Source: Desulfobulbaceae bacterium BRH_c16a (GTDB lineage: Bacteria; Desulfobacterota; Desulfobulbia; Desulfobulbales; Desulfocapsaceae). Taken from it: a stretch of DNA of 64,000 nucleotides. Shown in pieces: positions 15,972-28,777 of the stretch. The stretch lies in the NCBI GenBank assembly GCA_000961725.1, contig LADS01000049.1, positions 124,001-188,000 on the forward strand, read 5' to 3'. Numbering within the stretch: the stretch's first letter is position 1; every line of letters starts with the position of its first letter. The translations under genes and the position numbers were made by a program. Under the pieces are notes generated by a model. That model was not told where the DNA came from. It saw only the letters and a program-made list of their open reading frames with translations, and searched no databases.

Positions 15972-16454
15972 ATGAACTACACCAAATGCCACTTTGATTT
16001 CACCGATCTCCCCTGGCTGACCAGCCCACGACGGCAACTCGATCTGCACAGTGTCGCCATCGGCCTCATCAAGCTGCCGCCAAACGAAGGGTACACCTTT
16101 ACCCATCGGCACCGGAAACAGGAGGAGGTCTATCTGGTCATCGAAGGCAGTGGGCTTATCCTGGTGGATGACGACCTGCTGGAACTGACAAAAGGAGACG
16201 CCGTGCGTGTTTCTCCCGAGGCGAGGCGGGCCCTCAAAGCCGATAAAGAAGGATTGCTGGTGATCTGTGCGGGAGGAGTGGGCCACGGATACCCGGAAAA
16301 TCCGAATTCCCGCTACCTGATCGATGACGGCATCCCCGACTACGATGACATTCCGCCATGGTATGAAGGAAACAGCGAAGTCGTTGCCCGAAATGCCCGG
16401 TTAAAAAAACGCTGGCAGAAAACCCTGGCGAAAACAGAAGCTTCCGATACTTGA
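15972..16454 (+). CDS. Cupin-domain protein of unknown substrate
   Basis: A 160 aa single-domain cupin. The first cupin motif is FTHRHRKQEEVYLVIEGSG (near residues 37-55), giving two His and a Glu as likely metal ligands, and the second half reads LTKGDAVRVSPEARRALKAD. The later His of the second motif is missing, which is common in non-enzymatic or divergent cupins. The C-terminus is charged and probably helical. It has its own promoter between the selenoprotein terminator and the rhomboid gene. The function cannot be named. Confidence 0.75.
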   Translation: MNYTKCHFDFTDLPWLTSPRRQLDLHSVAIGLIKLPPNEGYTFTHRHRKQEEVYLVIEGSGLILVDDDLLELTKGDAVRVSPEARRALKADKEGLLVICAGGVGHGYPENPNSRYLIDDGIPDYDDIPPWYEGNSEVVARNARLKKRWQKTLAKTEASDT

Positions 16455-16459
16455 TTGTG

Positions 16460-16488
16460 TTGACGTTTTTGCACAAGACCTTTATTGT
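16460..16488 (+). promoter_or_regulatory. Sigma-70 promoter of the rhomboid gene
   Basis: TTGACG, a 17-base spacer and TATTGT in the 94-base gap after the cupin gene. The predicted start near 16495 leaves a leader of about 54 bases. Confidence 0.5.
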
Positions 16489-16548
16489 ACTTTTCCTTCA
16501 CCGGGTTGCGCTGAGACGGGGAATAAAATTTATGAACGTGGTGAATGC

Positions 16549-17400
16549 ATGTCGGAAAACAATACCTCCAGGGCCCAGCTCTGTCCAAGCTGCAGAAAGC
16601 TTATCAACAGTTCCGTCGCCCGCTGTCCCCATTGCGGCCTGAGAAGTCCCGGTTCCCGGTGGAAAAACACCTTGCTCTTTACCGGCGCAGGCGGCGGGCA
16701 ACAGATAGTCTCGGCGCTTATTGCCATCAACGCCTTCATGTTTGTTTTGTCTCTGGTTATCGATTTTCGCCCGTCAAGCTTCAATTTCAGCCCAATGGCG
16801 TTTCTTTCGCCAAGCAACCAGAGCCTCTTTACCCTCGGCGCGACAGGAACGATCCCCCTTTTTCAACTTGATCGCTGGTGGTCTCTGGTGACTGCCGGGT
16901 ATCTGCATGGCGGGCTGCTGCACATCGTCTTTAATATGCTCGCCCTGCGGCAGCTCGCACCGCTCGTGATCCAGGAGTACGGCCTGAACAGAATGGTGGT
17001 CCTCTACACAGTGAGCAGCATCGGCGGCTTTTTCATCTCGAGTCTTGCCGGGGTGCCGTTTACCCTAGGAGCCTCGGCGGCGGTCTGCGGCCTGATCGGC
17101 GCATTGCTTTATTACGGCAAGAGCCGTGGCGGAGTATATGGCCAGAACCTCTTCAGTCAGATAGGCGGCTGGGCTCTGGGTATTGCCGTGTTTGGCTTTG
17201 TGGTGCCCGGAATCAATAACTGGGCCCATGGCGGCGGGATGTTGACCGGAGCGCTGCTTGGCTATCTGCTAGGATATCGCGAGAGGAAAAAAGAGACGTT
17301 CAACCACAAGGTGCTGGCCATGGGATGCACGGCTATCACCCTGCTGGCCCTGGTATGGTCGTGTCTGATCGGCGTGCTGTTTCTCTTCTTCAGACAGTAA
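16549..17400 (+). CDS. Rhomboid-family intramembrane serine protease with N-terminal zinc ribbon
   Basis: A 283 aa polytopic membrane protein. Residues 12-30 form a zinc ribbon (CPSCRKLINSSVARCPHCG). The rhomboid core follows: HGGLLHIVFNMLALR (His and Asn of the oxyanion region), catalytic Ser in LGASAAVCG, and catalytic His in NWAHGGGMLTGALLG. A last hydrophobic helix ends the chain. Rhomboids cleave transmembrane helices of client proteins; the client is unknown. It converges with pycB. Confidence 0.88.
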   Translation: MSENNTSRAQLCPSCRKLINSSVARCPHCGLRSPGSRWKNTLLFTGAGGGQQIVSALIAINAFMFVLSLVIDFRPSSFNFSPMAFLSPSNQSLFTLGATGTIPLFQLDRWWSLVTAGYLHGGLLHIVFNMLALRQLAPLVIQEYGLNRMVVLYTVSSIGGFFISSLAGVPFTLGASAAVCGLIGALLYYGKSRGGVYGQNLFSQIGGWALGIAVFGFVVPGINNWAHGGGMLTGALLGYLLGYRERKKETFNHKVLAMGCTAITLLALVWSCLIGVLFLFFRQ

Positions 17401-17401
17401 C

Positions 17402-17437
17402 GAGCAGAACCCCTCGAAGGTCCTGCTCTCGTCTTTC
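17402..17437 (+). terminator. Hairpin between convergent rhomboid and pycB genes
   Basis: GAGCAG (17402-17407) pairs with CTGCTC (17423-17428), with an additional ACC/GGT inside. The T run after it (TCGTCTTTCC) is weak, so termination strength is uncertain. Confidence 0.45.
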
Positions 17438-17458
17438 CGGCTCAAGCCTCTCATCTGC

Positions 17459-19363
17459 TTATTCGTTTTTATCGATTTTCAGGATCTTGCCGCCGGGCTT
17501 GAGACTGTCGCCTTTTTTCGCGTAAACTGCGGTGACGATGCCGTCCATTTCACAGAGTATGGGAGTCTGCATCTTCATGGCCTCCATGATTGCAACTCTG
17601 TCGCCAACCAGCACTTCCTGCCCTTCTTCCACAGTTATTTCAACGATTTTCCCGGAAAACGGCGAGCGGGCATCTCCAGCCTTGGCAAGATCGAGAATCT
17701 CCTCCTTGCTGAGAAGCGGTGCCTCCCCCGGTTGCCCGACTTGCGGTTTAGCCTTGAAGTTGAAGATCGACTGGTGGTGGTCGACAATCAGATAGACACT
17801 GGTGTCGCCGGTATCGTTGACCGGGGTGGGACCGATTTCGATCATATGCTCCTTGCCGTCGTGATCCCTGAAGGCTAGATTTTCACCGATACCAAAGCCG
17901 CCTTTCCGGAAAAATATTGCCGGCGGCAGGACATAAACCTGCCCGTATTTTTCGACAAACTTGAAAAACTCCACCGCATCGTTGGGATGCTGCAGATACA
18001 GAATCAGCTGTTCGTCGGTCGGCTCGATCCCAAGCGATTCGGCCAGGGCATACCGTTCATGGGCGAGATCCATATCGGCGATTTCTTCCACCCCGCCCTC
18101 TTCCTCAAGTACCTTGCGCCAGTCGTCACCCAGTACTTTCTGATAGATCCACTCCTCCGGCCGGTAGAACGGAAAGGGACCGTACTTGCCGAGCAGCAGA
18201 TTGCGCAGATCACCGGACGGATTGCCGTAGCGTTCGCCGCCGAGGACATTGGCGACCGCCGTGGTCCAGAGTATCTGCGAGCCTGGGGTGACCGACCAGT
18301 AATTGCCGAGTTCTTTCTGCACCCGTGGCAGTTCCTTGTGCAGGATGTCGGGCATCCGGTCGAGAAATCCACCTTTTGCCGCCTGCTCAAGGCTTGAGCC
18401 CATTGCCCCGCCGGGCAGCTTGTGGATCTGCACGGTCGGCTGGAATCCCTTGATCTGCGACTCAAACTGGTCATAATACTGCCGCTGATCGCGGATAACT
18501 TCGGAAGTGCCGATCACTGCCTCTTCATCAAGCCCTACCGGCTCATAGCCATATTCTTTCAGGGTCTGCACCACCGTGAGCACCGGCGGCGGCCCGTAAA
18601 ATCCGCTGAACGAGGAGTCGGCCGCATCGACGATGGCCGCGCCGTTACGCACCGCCTCGACAATCCTGCCGACATCGTTGCCGTCGGTGTTGTGGCCGTG
18701 GTAGTGAATCGGAATATCGGCAAATTTCTGTTTCAAGGCATCGACCAGTTCACCGATCCTCTTCGGCGTGCCGAGCCCGCCGTGGTTCTTGATGCACAGG
18801 GTGATTTCCCGGCCGGTGACATCGATAATCTCCCCTGCCTTGGCGAGGTAATATTCATTGGTATGTTCCGGCCCGGTGGAAAAGCAGATACTGGGTTCAT
18901 TGAGCTTGCCGGCCTTGCCGACCTCCTCGAATACCGCGTACATATTGGGCACGTAGTTGAGGAAATCAAACGTTCGCCAGACATCGACATATTTGGCGAA
19001 TTCGCGCACGGTAAAGCGAATGACGTTCTGCGGGTAGGGCCGATAGCCAAAGAGGTTGACCCCTCTGCACAGGGTCTGGAACATGGTGTTCGGCATTTTC
19101 TCCCGCAGCTTTTTAAGCTTCAGGAAAGGATCGACTTGTTTCCGCAGTATATCCACATGAATCGAGGCTCCACCGGTAATTTCCAGTGAAAAATATCCGG
19201 CTTTGTCGCGATGTTCGGCGGCCAGCAGATCCGTGTGTAAAAGAATCCGGTTTTTGAAGTCGGACTGGGACTGATCACGGGCCGTGTTGGTAATAAAATA
19301 GCCTTTGGCCGTGCGCAGGGTTTTGATTATTTCTTTAACGGGAGTTCCCTGGATAATACGCAT
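17459..19363 (-). CDS. pycB: Pyruvate carboxylase subunit B (carboxyltransferase plus biotin carrier)
   Basis: A 634 aa subunit that carries biotin and transfers CO2 to pyruvate to make oxaloacetate. An HMGL-like TIM barrel (about residues 20-290; KNHGGLGTPKRIGELVDALK and HYHGHNTDGNDVGRIVEAVR hold the metal-binding His pair) is followed by a PYC_OADA region (QIHKLPGGAMGSSLEQA) and a C-terminal biotinyl domain with AIMEAMKMQTPI, biotin on Lys597. Oxaloacetate decarboxylase alpha subunits look similar, but no membrane beta/gamma subunits are present and pycA lies 36 bases upstream, which favours pyruvate carboxylase. AAAGGA precedes the ATG. Confidence 0.92.
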   Translation of the reverse strand: MRIIQGTPVKEIIKTLRTAKGYFITNTARDQSQSDFKNRILLHTDLLAAEHRDKAGYFSLEITGGASIHVDILRKQVDPFLKLKKLREKMPNTMFQTLCRGVNLFGYRPYPQNVIRFTVREFAKYVDVWRTFDFLNYVPNMYAVFEEVGKAGKLNEPSICFSTGPEHTNEYYLAKAGEIIDVTGREITLCIKNHGGLGTPKRIGELVDALKQKFADIPIHYHGHNTDGNDVGRIVEAVRNGAAIVDAADSSFSGFYGPPPVLTVVQTLKEYGYEPVGLDEEAVIGTSEVIRDQRQYYDQFESQIKGFQPTVQIHKLPGGAMGSSLEQAAKGGFLDRMPDILHKELPRVQKELGNYWSVTPGSQILWTTAVANVLGGERYGNPSGDLRNLLLGKYGPFPFYRPEEWIYQKVLGDDWRKVLEEEGGVEEIADMDLAHERYALAESLGIEPTDEQLILYLQHPNDAVEFFKFVEKYGQVYVLPPAIFFRKGGFGIGENLAFRDHDGKEHMIEIGPTPVNDTGDTSVYLIVDHHQSIFNFKAKPQVGQPGEAPLLSKEEILDLAKAGDARSPFSGKIVEITVEEGQEVLVGDRVAIMEAMKMQTPILCEMDGIVTAVYAKKGDSLKPGGKILKIDKNE

Positions 19364-19399
19364 TATAATTAATCCTTTAAAGTATAGAGAATCTGATCA

Positions 19400-20842
19400 T
19401 TACCTGGCAAAGGGGTTCTCTCTGCGATGCTGGAGTACGGCGACAAATCTCGCCAACTTGCCGACCTCGCTCGAATCCTCGTCATAATGAAAGATATGCG
19501 GATGGGTTTCGATATAGGAGGTATCGAAGTTGCCGGTGACGAAATCCTTTTCGTTGGCAATGTTCACATAAAACGGAATAGTTGTCTTCGGTCCCCTGAT
19601 GGCAAAGTTCTTCAGGCAGCGTTTGAGCCGCCCGACGGTTTCATCCCAGGTGAAGCCATGTACCGTCAGTTTCACCAGAAGCGAATCGTAGACCTCGGGA
19701 ATAATGTATCCCTGGTATACAAAGCCGTCGAGCCGGACCCCGAAACCACCGGTCGAACGGTAGACCGAGACCTTTTTTCCGCCTTCCGGCATGAAATCGT
19801 TTTTCGGGTCCTCGGCGTTGATCCGCACCTCAATGGCATGGCCGCGAATCTGCACATCGTCCTGGGTGAATGAAAGCGGTTTGCCGAAGGCAATATTAAT
19901 CTGGTTTCTGACGATATCGATGCCGGTGATCATCTCGGTGACGGTATGTTCAACCTGAACCCGGGTGTTGATCTCCATGAAATAATAGTTCATGTCGTGA
20001 TCGATCAGGAATTCCACCGTCCCGGCATTGAGATATTTCGCCGCCTTGGCGGCTTTCACCGCGGTGTCGCAGATCTCGTCGATCAGCTCCTTGTTTTTGA
20101 TCATGGAGGGAGCGATCTCGATAAGCTTCTGGTTGCGGCGTTGAATCGAACAGTCGCGGGTGCCGAGATGAACGGTATTGCCATGACTGTCCGCGAGAAT
20201 CTGAACCTCGACGTGCTTAGGGTTGACAACCACCTTTTCCAGATAGACGGAATCGTCGTTAAAAGCTGCGAGGGCCTCAGCCCGGGCAACCGGGATCTGC
20301 TCTTTCATCTGGCTGTCGGATTCGATCCTGCGAATACCCCGCCCCCCTCCCCCGGAGGTGGCCTTCAGCATGACAGGATAGCCATAGCGGGCCGCGAAAT
20401 CGAGGGCCTCGGCAACACCTTCCCTGCCCTGCCTGAGGGTGGCCGTGCCGGGGACCATGGGGATACCTGCTTCGGCCATGATCCTCCGGGCAACCACCTT
20501 ATTGCCGAGGTTGGCAATGATATCGGAGGTGGGGCCGATAAAGACGAGACCGGCTTTCTCGCAGGCTTTGGCAAAGAACGGATTCTCGGCCAGAAAACCA
20601 TATCCCGGATGGATGGCACAGGCCCCCGATCTCTTTGCGGCGCGAATGACCTTTTCGATATTCAGGTAGTCACTGCGGGGGCCGTCGCCCAGCAGGACAG
20701 CCTCATCGGCAATGCGGATGTGCCGGGACATTTCGTCGGGTGTTTCATACACGGCAATGGCTTCATAGCCGAGTTCCTGAATGGCCCTGGTCAGGCGAAT
20801 AGCAATTTCGCCGCGATTGGCAACGAGAATTTTCTTTTTCAA
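19400..20842 (-). CDS. pycA: Pyruvate carboxylase subunit A (biotin carboxylase)
   Basis: ATP-grasp biotin carboxylase, 480 aa, that carboxylates the biotin on PycB. It has KILVANRGEIAIRLTRAI at the N-terminus, AIHPGYGFLAENPFFA, the ATP-binding loop KATSGGGGRGIRR, RDCSIQRRNQKLIE and MEINTRVQVEHTVTEM. The start is TTG at 20842, with AAGGAG five bases upstream; no ATG is available nearby. The product is needed for anaplerosis and gluconeogenesis from pyruvate. The cell's biotin ligase gene is at 6906-7823. Confidence 0.93.
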   Translation of the reverse strand: MKKKILVANRGEIAIRLTRAIQELGYEAIAVYETPDEMSRHIRIADEAVLLGDGPRSDYLNIEKVIRAAKRSGACAIHPGYGFLAENPFFAKACEKAGLVFIGPTSDIIANLGNKVVARRIMAEAGIPMVPGTATLRQGREGVAEALDFAARYGYPVMLKATSGGGGRGIRRIESDSQMKEQIPVARAEALAAFNDDSVYLEKVVVNPKHVEVQILADSHGNTVHLGTRDCSIQRRNQKLIEIAPSMIKNKELIDEICDTAVKAAKAAKYLNAGTVEFLIDHDMNYYFMEINTRVQVEHTVTEMITGIDIVRNQINIAFGKPLSFTQDDVQIRGHAIEVRINAEDPKNDFMPEGGKKVSVYRSTGGFGVRLDGFVYQGYIIPEVYDSLLVKLTVHGFTWDETVGRLKRCLKNFAIRGPKTTIPFYVNIANEKDFVTGNFDTSYIETHPHIFHYDEDSSEVGKLARFVAVLQHRRENPFAR

Positions 20843-21280
20843 TGGAGCTCCTTGTATCGGGTCGACCCTTCCGGACCCGTTCCCGCATCATTTTTGTTTT
20901 TGTTTCCGGCTGCAGCGTACAAGTGAATTTTAATAAGTTTTGCTTGCCAAATCAATCAATAATATTTACCTATGCCCGCGACAAACTCTGCGAAAGGTCG
21001 ATGCCCACCGTTTACAGTTGACGAAACACGCCTTATCAGGTTATATATTGGAGTTTTGTCTGCAGATTCAAGAGGGACAAAAAAGAAACATCCCCTCCTA
21101 CTCGCCTGAAATGCACTGCGGGGCCTTGACGATCGCGCTCAGCATTGATTATGGTCCGAAAATCGCAGCATACATCGGAAAGAGCACGATATTATCCTTC
21201 TTTCCTTCTTCATTAGCCAGCACGTTATCTTCGACGACCATCGTCTCAATATAGGAAAAACTGCCAAAGGAAAAACTGCC
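20843..21280. other. Divergent intergenic region between pycA and carA
   Basis: About 438 bases with no gene that I can support; the open frame at 20940-21254 has no ribosome binding site and does not look like a protein family. It contains the carA promoter candidate (21018-21046) and a short CGGGTC/GACCCG hairpin near 20860-20880, in the leader of pycA. The remaining 230-base carA leader has no terminator-like hairpin or peptide that I can identify. Confidence 0.55.
21018..21046 (+). promoter_or_regulatory. Sigma-70 promoter, probably for carA-carB
   Basis: TTGACG, a 17-base spacer and TTATAT. The predicted start near 21053 gives a leader of about 230 bases. A weaker TTGACG occurs at 21126 without a convincing -10. 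Confidence 0.5.
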
Positions 21281-22402
21281 ATGAAAGCACTTATCGCCCT
21301 GGAAGACGGTACCACCTTTACAGGGCAATCATTTACCGGCCATGGTGAGGCTGTAGGTGAGATTGTCTTCAACACCTCCCTCAGCGGGTATCAGGAAGTT
21401 CTGACGGATCCTTCTTACACCGGCCAGATCGTTACCATGACCTACCCCTTGATAGGCAATTACGGGATAAATCCCGAAGACATGGAATCGGCGGCCGTTC
21501 ACCCCAGGGCGTTCCTGATTAAAGAATACAATGCCTATCCGTCAAACCATCGTTCCAGGCAAACCCTGGCAAGTTTCCTCAAAGAATTCGATGTACTCGG
21601 AGTAGAAGGCTTCGACACCAGGGCGCTGGTTCGGCACATCCGCTCCAAAGGAGCGATGAAAGGCATGGTTTCCACCAGAGACCTGGACCGGGAGTCTCTC
21701 GTCAGACGAGCAGGTGAATGGCCTGGCTTTATCGGTCGGGATCTGGTCAAGGACATCACCTGCAAAGAACCGTATGGCTGGGCGGACAACCATCCCGTCC
21801 CCGGCTCAAATTTCACCACCGCCCAGACCGGCTTGACCGATCCGTTCAAAGTGGTGGCCTTTGATTTCGGCATAAAGTACAACCAACTCAGGTTGCTTAC
21901 CGAAAAGGGCTGCCGGGTCCAGGTTGTTCCGGCAAACACCAGTGCCGACGCCGTTCTTGCCATGGCACCGGACGGGGTTTTCCTCTCCAACGGTCCGGGC
22001 GATCCCGAAGGGATCGAGGGCGTTGTCGACACCATCAGAGGACTGCTCGGCAAACTGCCGATTTTTGGTATCTGTCTTGGCCATCAAATGCTCGGCCTCG
22101 CCTATGGCGGCAGGGCCTATAAACTGAAATTCGGCCACCGCGGCGGGAACCAGCCGGTCAAGGATTTAACCACCGGCCATGTCGAAATCACCGCCCAGAA
22201 CCACGGCTTCTGTATCGACGTGGACAGCCTGCCGAAGGGTGAGGTCGAGGTAACCCATATCAATCTCAACGACAACAGCCTCGAAGGCATGCGTCATACA
22301 AAATTTCCGGCCTTCTCCGTGCAGTACCATCCGGAATTTGCTCCAGGTCCGCATGATGCAATCTATCTCTTTGACCGCTTCATCGACATGATGCGCAAAT
22401 AA
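21281..22402 (+). CDS. carA: Carbamoyl-phosphate synthase small subunit
   Basis: Glutamine amidotransferase subunit that passes ammonia to CarB for carbamoyl phosphate, used in pyrimidine and arginine synthesis. The 373 aa chain starts MKALIALEDGTTFTGQSFTG, the CPSase small-chain domain. The GATase1 domain follows, with FGICLGHQMLGLA (catalytic Cys265) and the late VQYHPEFAPGPHD His/Glu pair. FLSNGPGDPEGI is the oxyanion strand. It precedes carB by 75 bases. Confidence 0.96.
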   Translation: MKALIALEDGTTFTGQSFTGHGEAVGEIVFNTSLSGYQEVLTDPSYTGQIVTMTYPLIGNYGINPEDMESAAVHPRAFLIKEYNAYPSNHRSRQTLASFLKEFDVLGVEGFDTRALVRHIRSKGAMKGMVSTRDLDRESLVRRAGEWPGFIGRDLVKDITCKEPYGWADNHPVPGSNFTTAQTGLTDPFKVVAFDFGIKYNQLRLLTEKGCRVQVVPANTSADAVLAMAPDGVFLSNGPGDPEGIEGVVDTIRGLLGKLPIFGICLGHQMLGLAYGGRAYKLKFGHRGGNQPVKDLTTGHVEITAQNHGFCIDVDSLPKGEVEVTHINLNDNSLEGMRHTKFPAFSVQYHPEFAPGPHDAIYLFDRFIDMMRK

Positions 22403-22477
22403 CAGGCGCGGATCGCCGGCGGCAACACTTTCACCCGGATCGGGATAACCCATAACGACAGACACCACTGACAGATC

Positions 22478-25687
<3,210 letters not shown>

Positions 25688-25695
25688 TGCATGTG

Positions 25696-25758
25696 ACAGG
25701 GTAAGATAAATCGATTGCAGGCTCGACATTCTCATTTTCCGATTTATCTTTAGCCTGT
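25696..25758. repeat. Long inverted repeat in the carB-ftsH gap
   Basis: AAGATAAATCG (25703-25713) is a perfect inverse of CGATTTATCTT (25740-25750), and ACAGG/CCTGT extend it after a small internal loop. The 26-base loop includes CATTCTCA, which is complementary to TGAGAATG at 25805-25812. No T run follows, so it is not an obvious terminator. Confidence 0.5.
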
Positions 25759-25922
25759 GAATTCGTTAAGAACCGAGCCAGGAACATCCACCAAATTTGT
25801 GTTTTGAGAATGGTTCACCGACATATGATCGCAAATTTTTCCGGCATTGGTCCCGGTTTTGCGACAGTATTCGGAAAAAAACACAATGAACAATAACTAA
25901 CCAGGAGCCACCGGAGATCTCG

Positions 25923-27935
25923 TTGAATACCTTCTATAAAAATCTGAGCATGTGGTTGGTGATTGGTCTGACCATGATCCTTCTTTTCAATCTGTTCAAT
26001 AAACCCCAGGGCAACCAGACCTCTCTCACGTACAGTGAGTTTATGTCGAGTGTTCAAAGCAAAGCCATTACCCGCGTTATAATCAGTGGCGATGTTATCT
26101 CAGGCACTCTTCAGGACGGCAAACCGTTCCAGACCATCTACCCGACCAACGACACCGAACTCATTCCCATTCTGCGCCAGCAGGGCGTTGACATCGCGGT
26201 CAAGGAAACGCAGAAGGACTCCTGGATAATGACGATTTTCGTTTCGTGGTTTCCGATGCTGCTGCTTATTGGGGTCTGGGTTTTCTTCATGCGTCAGATG
26301 CAGGGCGGCGGCAAAGGCGGGGCTCTCTCTTTTGGCAAGAACCGAGCCAGGTTGACCGAACAAAGCGATAACAAGGTCACCTTCGCCGATGTTGCCGGTA
26401 TCGATGAGGCAAAAGAAGAGCTTGAAGAGATTGTCGATTTCCTGAAAGACCCGGGAAAATTCACAGCTCTCGGAGGTCGGATTCCAACCGGCGTACTTCT
26501 TGCCGGTGCCCCCGGAACCGGGAAAACACTCTTGGCCAAGGCAATCGCCGGTGAGGCTGACGTGCCCTTTTTCAGCATTTCCGGCTCCGATTTTGTCGAA
26601 ATGTTCGTGGGTGTCGGTGCCTCCCGGGTGCGCGATATGTTTGCCCAGGGCAAGAAAAACGCACCCTGCATTATTTTCATCGACGAGATTGACGCCGTCG
26701 GCCGTCATCGCGGGGCCGGCCTTGGCGGCGGTCATGATGAACGGGAACAGACCTTGAATCAGCTGCTCGTTGAAATGGATGGCTTTGAAAGCAATGACGG
26801 GGTCATTATCGTCGCGGCAACCAACCGTCCCGATGTCCTCGATCCGGCTCTTTTGCGCCCTGGACGTTTTGACCGTCAGGTAATAGTGCCGGTACCCGAT
26901 GTCGGCGGCCGTCAGAAAATCCTGGCGATTTATGCCAAGAAAACAAAAATGGCACTCGATGTCGATCTGGAAATACTCGCCCGTGGAACCCCTGGTTTTT
27001 CCGGAGCCGATCTGGAGAATCTGGTCAACGAGGCAGCACTCATGGCGGCCCGTACCGGAGCCAAGGAGATTACCCTGGAACTGCTCGACAAGGCCAAGGA
27101 CAAAATCATGATGGGGGCCGAAAGACGGTCCATGATCATCAGCGAAAAGGAAAAAAAGGTCACTGCCTACCACGAGGCCGGTCATGCTCTGGTAGCCTGG
27201 CTGCTGGCCGACACCGACCCTATTCACAAGGTGACGATTATTCCGCGCGGCCGTGCCTTGGGCCTTACCATGCAACTGCCGACGGACGATAAATACACTC
27301 ACTCCAAGACCTTTCTGGAGAATACCCTCTGCATCCTCTATGGCGGAAGACTGGCCGAAAAAATCGTTTTCAACGAGATCACCACCGGCGCCGGCAACGA
27401 TATAGAGAGAGCCTCTGCTCTTGCCAGAAAGATGGTTTGCGAATGGGGCATGAGCGAAGAACTCGGGGCGCTGACCTACGGCAAGAAAGAAGAGCAGATC
27501 TTCCTCGGCCGGGAGATCGGGCACAACCGTGATTTCAGTGAGGAGACCGCGAGACAGATCGATGTGGCGGTGAAGAAGATCATCGACGACGCGATGGCGA
27601 AAGTCACCTTGCTGCTGGAAGAGCACAAGGATATCCTGACCCGCATGAGTGAAGAGCTTTTGGAGAAAGAGACCATCGTCCTCACCGACATCGAACGGAT
27701 TGTCGAGGAGTTCAGACCGGGCAAGTACACCGCCCTGATCGAAAAGTCTAAACGCGACAGAAAACTCGCCTCCCGTAAAAGCGTAAAGCCTCCGGTGCCT
27801 GTCGGCGATCCGGTTCTGACCGACGATCCGGTTGAAGAAAAACCGAGCGAAACTGGAAATACGGAAACTGCGGGAACTCCTGAAACTGCGCCGGAAAAAA
27901 CCGATGATCCGCCTGCAGGGGCGGGACAGGCCTGA
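25923..27935 (+). CDS. ftsH: ATP-dependent zinc metalloprotease FtsH
   Basis: Membrane AAA+ protease, 670 aa. Two N-terminal transmembrane helices ([16 protein letters not shown] and the segment near residues 102-122) flank a small periplasmic domain. The AAA module has [34 protein letters not shown] and the second region of homology [20 protein letters not shown]. The zinc site is HEAGH at residue 417. The tail after residue 610 is an acidic Pro/Glu/Thr-rich extension. The start is TTG at 25923, with GGAG seven bases upstream, and gives the usual NTFYKNL N-terminus. The stop overlaps the folP start (TGATG). Confidence 0.96.
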   Translation: MNTFYKNLSMWLVIGLTMILLFNLFNKPQGNQTSLTYSEFMSSVQSKAITRVIISGDVISGTLQDGKPFQTIYPTNDTELIPILRQQGVDIAVKETQKDSWIMTIFVSWFPMLLLIGVWVFFMRQMQGGGKGGALSFGKNRARLTEQSDNKVTFADVAGIDEAKEELEEIVDFLKDPGKFTALGGRIPTGVLLAGAPGTGKTLLAKAIAGEADVPFFSISGSDFVEMFVGVGASRVRDMFAQGKKNAPCIIFIDEIDAVGRHRGAGLGGGHDEREQTLNQLLVEMDGFESNDGVIIVAATNRPDVLDPALLRPGRFDRQVIVPVPDVGGRQKILAIYAKKTKMALDVDLEILARGTPGFSGADLENLVNEAALMAARTGAKEITLELLDKAKDKIMMGAERRSMIISEKEKKVTAYHEAGHALVAWLLADTDPIHKVTIIPRGRALGLTMQLPTDDKYTHSKTFLENTLCILYGGRLAEKIVFNEITTGAGNDIERASALARKMVCEWGMSEELGALTYGKKEEQIFLGREIGHNRDFSEETARQIDVAVKKIIDDAMAKVTLLLEEHKDILTRMSEELLEKETIVLTDIERIVEEFRPGKYTALIEKSKRDRKLASRKSVKPPVPVGDPVLTDDPVEEKPSETGNTETAGTPETAPEKTDDPPAGAGQA

Positions 27936-28744
27936 TGACGGAAACCTGTATCAAAATCATGGGCATCCTCAATGTGACGCCCGACTCCTTCTCCGACGGT
28001 GGCAGCTTCGCTTCCTTTGAGGCAGCTCTCGCCCAGGCAGATCGACTGATTGAAGACGGCGCCGACATTCTCGATGTCGGCGGCGAATCCACCCGGCCCT
28101 TTGCCGCCCCGGTTTCAACCGAGGACGAATTGCAAAGGGTGATCCCTGTCATCGAGGCAGTTCGCAGAAAACACCCGGTCACCATTTCCATCGATACGAC
28201 CAAAGCCGTTGTCGCAAGAGAAGCCCTGCGAGCCGGAGCCAATATCATCAACGACATCTCGGCCCTGCGCAAGGATCCGGAAATGCTCTCGGTTGTCAAG
28301 GAGAGCGAGGTGCCGGTGATTATCATGCATATGCAGGGAACTCCTGCCGACATGCAGATTGAACCTCGTTATGACGATGTCGTCGCAGATATTGTCGATT
28401 TTTTTGCGGAAAGGATCAGCTGGATTACCAAAAACGGTGTCGCCAAAGACCGGCTGATCATCGATCCCGGTATTGGTTTCGGCAAGACGGTTCACCACAA
28501 TCTGTCTCTCCTGAAACACCTGGAGACCTTGTCGACCCTCGGCTTACCGGTACTCCTCGGCCACAGCCGCAAGCGATTTCTAGGAGAAGTGACAAAAATC
28601 TCCCGGGAAGTAGACCGGGATCTGGCCACTGCCGTGGCTTCGGCGCTGTGCATCGACAAGAATATTGCTATAGTCAGGGTCCATAATGTGGCCGCAACCC
28701 GCCAGGCCCTGATGGTTGCCGAGGCCATCCGCAGAGCCGCCTGA
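27935..28744 (+). CDS. folP: Dihydropteroate synthase
   Basis: Joins 6-hydroxymethyl-dihydropterin pyrophosphate with p-aminobenzoate in folate synthesis; sulfonamide target. The 269 aa TIM barrel has both family signatures, GILNVTPDSFSDGG (residues 10-23) and ADILDVGGESTRPFA, plus SIDTTKAVVAREAL, IIMHMQGTPADMQ and LLGHSRKRFLGE. It overlaps ftsH by one base, a pairing common in bacteria. Confidence 0.96.
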   Translation: MTETCIKIMGILNVTPDSFSDGGSFASFEAALAQADRLIEDGADILDVGGESTRPFAAPVSTEDELQRVIPVIEAVRRKHPVTISIDTTKAVVAREALRAGANIINDISALRKDPEMLSVVKESEVPVIIMHMQGTPADMQIEPRYDDVVADIVDFFAERISWITKNGVAKDRLIIDPGIGFGKTVHHNLSLLKHLETLSTLGLPVLLGHSRKRFLGEVTKISREVDRDLATAVASALCIDKNIAIVRVHNVAATRQALMVAEAIRRAA

Positions 28745-28777
28745 TACCGTACGCCCGACACCCCAAGATTTCCCCCG

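Noticed and set aside
20940-21254. 104-codon open frame upstream of carA
   Set aside because: No ribosome binding site, low-complexity composition and overlap with the promoter region; probably chance.
26100-27626. 508-codon open frame on the minus strand opposite ftsH
   Set aside because: It mirrors the ftsH codon pattern, lacks a ribosome binding site and resembles no family. The same holds for 22733-23797 opposite carB and 35152-36327 opposite cti.
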